Below are positions 63,901 to 64,000 of a stretch of DNA of 64,000 nt, piece after piece. Under the pieces are notes generated by a model. That model was not told where the DNA came from and searched no databases. It worked only from the letters and a program-made list of their open reading frames with translations. The translations under genes and the position numbers were made by a program. Source of the DNA: Propionibacteriales bacterium (GTDB lineage: Bacteria > Actinomycetota > Actinomycetes > Propionibacteriales > Nocardioidaceae). Each line of letters begins with the position of its first letter. The first letter of the stretch is position 1. The stretch lies in assembly GCA_026392465.1 (NCBI GenBank), contig JAPLCA010000029.1:154422-218421 (forward strand), given 5' to 3'.

Positions 63901-64000
63901 CGAGCCGGGGGAGTGGAGCGCGGTCACCATCGGGCGCGCCAGCGGAATGCGTCCGCCTCGCCGGTCCCGCCTGACGACCCCTCCGAATCCCCTCGCGGTA
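60983..64000 (+). CDS. recC: Exodeoxyribonuclease V subunit gamma RecC (3'-truncated by the window)
   Basis: At least 1006 codons of RecC are present, open to the last base. RecC scans for Chi and splits the strands in the RecBCD helicase-nuclease. Landmarks: the start LTIHRAERADVLAEGLAGLL, ERWLAQTLSHRLG and VSFVRPLHLLTELT, the helicase-like SVQVHACHGPARQVDVLREV and DVLVMCPDVETFAPLVEAAF, TSFRTGSLTVCTMVPMRSVP, and VVILLGLDDEVFPR, then the dead-nuclease region VELADVIAFVENPVQAFLRQ. The GTG 60983 follows a -10 box by 6 nt. recB and recD are expected just beyond the window. Confidence 0.93.
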   Translation, partial: MALTIHRAERADVLAEGLAGLLAEPPDDPFERDLVVVAAAGVERWLAQTLSHRLGTAAGHDDGICAGVSFVRPLHLLTELTEKERDDPWAPRRLAWVVLDVIQQHLDEPWLAIVARHVGHGLEPREEALRRSRRYPTAKRIASLLHGYAVQRPWMVQSWTAGDDVDGVGAPLVPEVRWQAEIWRRAHALLDGHPSPDLRLADTATRLREHTLDPDLPRRLSFFGHTRMPHAELDVVGALADTRDVHLWLPHPSRTRWDEVARSLDESPRQPVRRDTVETPDTGNTLLAACARDVGELERSLLTLPGDTTTHHLPGPARPVSLLGHLQADLAADRDGPDGDPRDLDPLDQSVQVHACHGPARQVDVLREVVVGLLADDPTLEPRDVLVMCPDVETFAPLVEAAFGLDDVPDVDHPGHRLRVRLADRATGATNPVADVLQKVVAIAAARRTTATEVRDLLSLAPVRRRFALTDDDLEQIDEWTVQTAIRWGVDADARAAWHLGGLAQNTWRSGLQRLALGVVTDGHDDPDAHDGTHTGNRLGGVLPLDDLGSTGVDLVGRFTEAVERLAAVLDASRPQPVDEWVELLTTAVHTLTDVPTRDAWQREQVLRVLADLTRADTAPAARGTLTVVEVAAFLTDAFAPRPTRTSFRTGSLTVCTMVPMRSVPHRVVILLGLDDEVFPRVGSLDGDDVLARDPAVGERDIRSEDRQLLLDAVMSAEEKLLLFYTGADPVDGSTKPPAIPLRELMDVLDVTAGRSVEHRHPLQPFDPRNFEARHPFSFDTVALAGAVSQQRPSVPVPLFLPDALPPANSGDVELADVIAFVENPVQAFLRQRLGFRVPELEDDLADSLDIELDPLSRWNIGDRMLAAVLAGTDIGEFADAEWRRGTLPPFHQGRREMSDIRRVVGIIADAAAPFHDGPAETTDIVVDLCDGRRLTGTVIGIHDRTLVRSSYSRLAAKHRLAAWVRLLAVAASEPGEWSAVTIGRASGMRPPRRSRLTTPPNPLAV

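Overview
The window is high-GC actinobacterial chromosome, most likely from a member of the Nocardioidaceae (Nocardioides/Aeromicrobium-like). The assignment rests on gene content and order (recA-recX, gluABCD, miaB, miaA-dapF-hflX, a DinG-type helicase, lexA, nrdR-nrdJ), on frequent GTG starts, on TANNNT -10 boxes placed 6-9 nt before start codons (leaderless transcripts) and on actinobacterial families (DUF305/LVIVD pair, MT0933-like antitoxin, DUF6318). No rRNA, tRNA, CRISPR array or insertion sequence was recognised.

Layout: 1-2.8 kb holds recA-recX, a PadR repressor with a palindromic operator candidate, and a DUF4442 protein. 2.8-6.1 kb is a gluABCD-type amino-acid ABC importer on the minus strand. 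6.2-10.9 kb has a secreted LVIVD protein divergent from a DUF305 lipoprotein, then a VOC protein and a secreted TAP-like hydrolase. 11-25.3 kb carries the tRNA-modification genes miaB and miaA, a PLP decarboxylase-like gene, a TetR-controlled MMPL-ABC fusion plus YhgE/Pip membrane protein, an HhH-GPD protein, dapF and hflX. 25.3-25.8 kb is a tandem, hairpin-bounded intergenic repeat array. 25.9-34.6 kb contains the DinG-type helicase, lexA divergent from a LysM SOS division-inhibitor candidate with LexA boxes between them, and nrdR-nrdJ behind a pair of NrdR boxes.

From the nrdJ terminator (34.65 kb) to about 55.3 kb lies a defence island with somewhat lower GC. It has an HNH endonuclease, a GmrSD-like DUF262/DUF1524 protein, a divergent alpha/beta-hydrolase with a glycine-rich membrane segment, and then a tightly coupled operon drmD-drmMI-drmA-drmB-drmC-cytosine methyltransferase-vsr. 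This is a DISARM system with the class 1 set (drmD, drmMI) plus a 5-methylcytosine methyltransferase of the kind otherwise diagnostic for class 2, and a Vsr mismatch endonuclease. The 3' two-fifths of drmMI has visibly different base composition. The right side of the island meets a deletion scar that removed the 5' ends of two divergent genes.

55.9-64 kb returns to ordinary chromosome: small zinc-ribbon and DUF2256/DUF3253 proteins, a DUF4262-like protein, a secreted subtilisin, a two-gene secreted-protein/DUF6318 lipoprotein operon, and the first 1006 codons of recC, which runs off the window. Many housekeeping genes here serve DNA damage response and DNA precursor supply (recA, recX, dinG, lexA, LysM, nrdRJ, recC).
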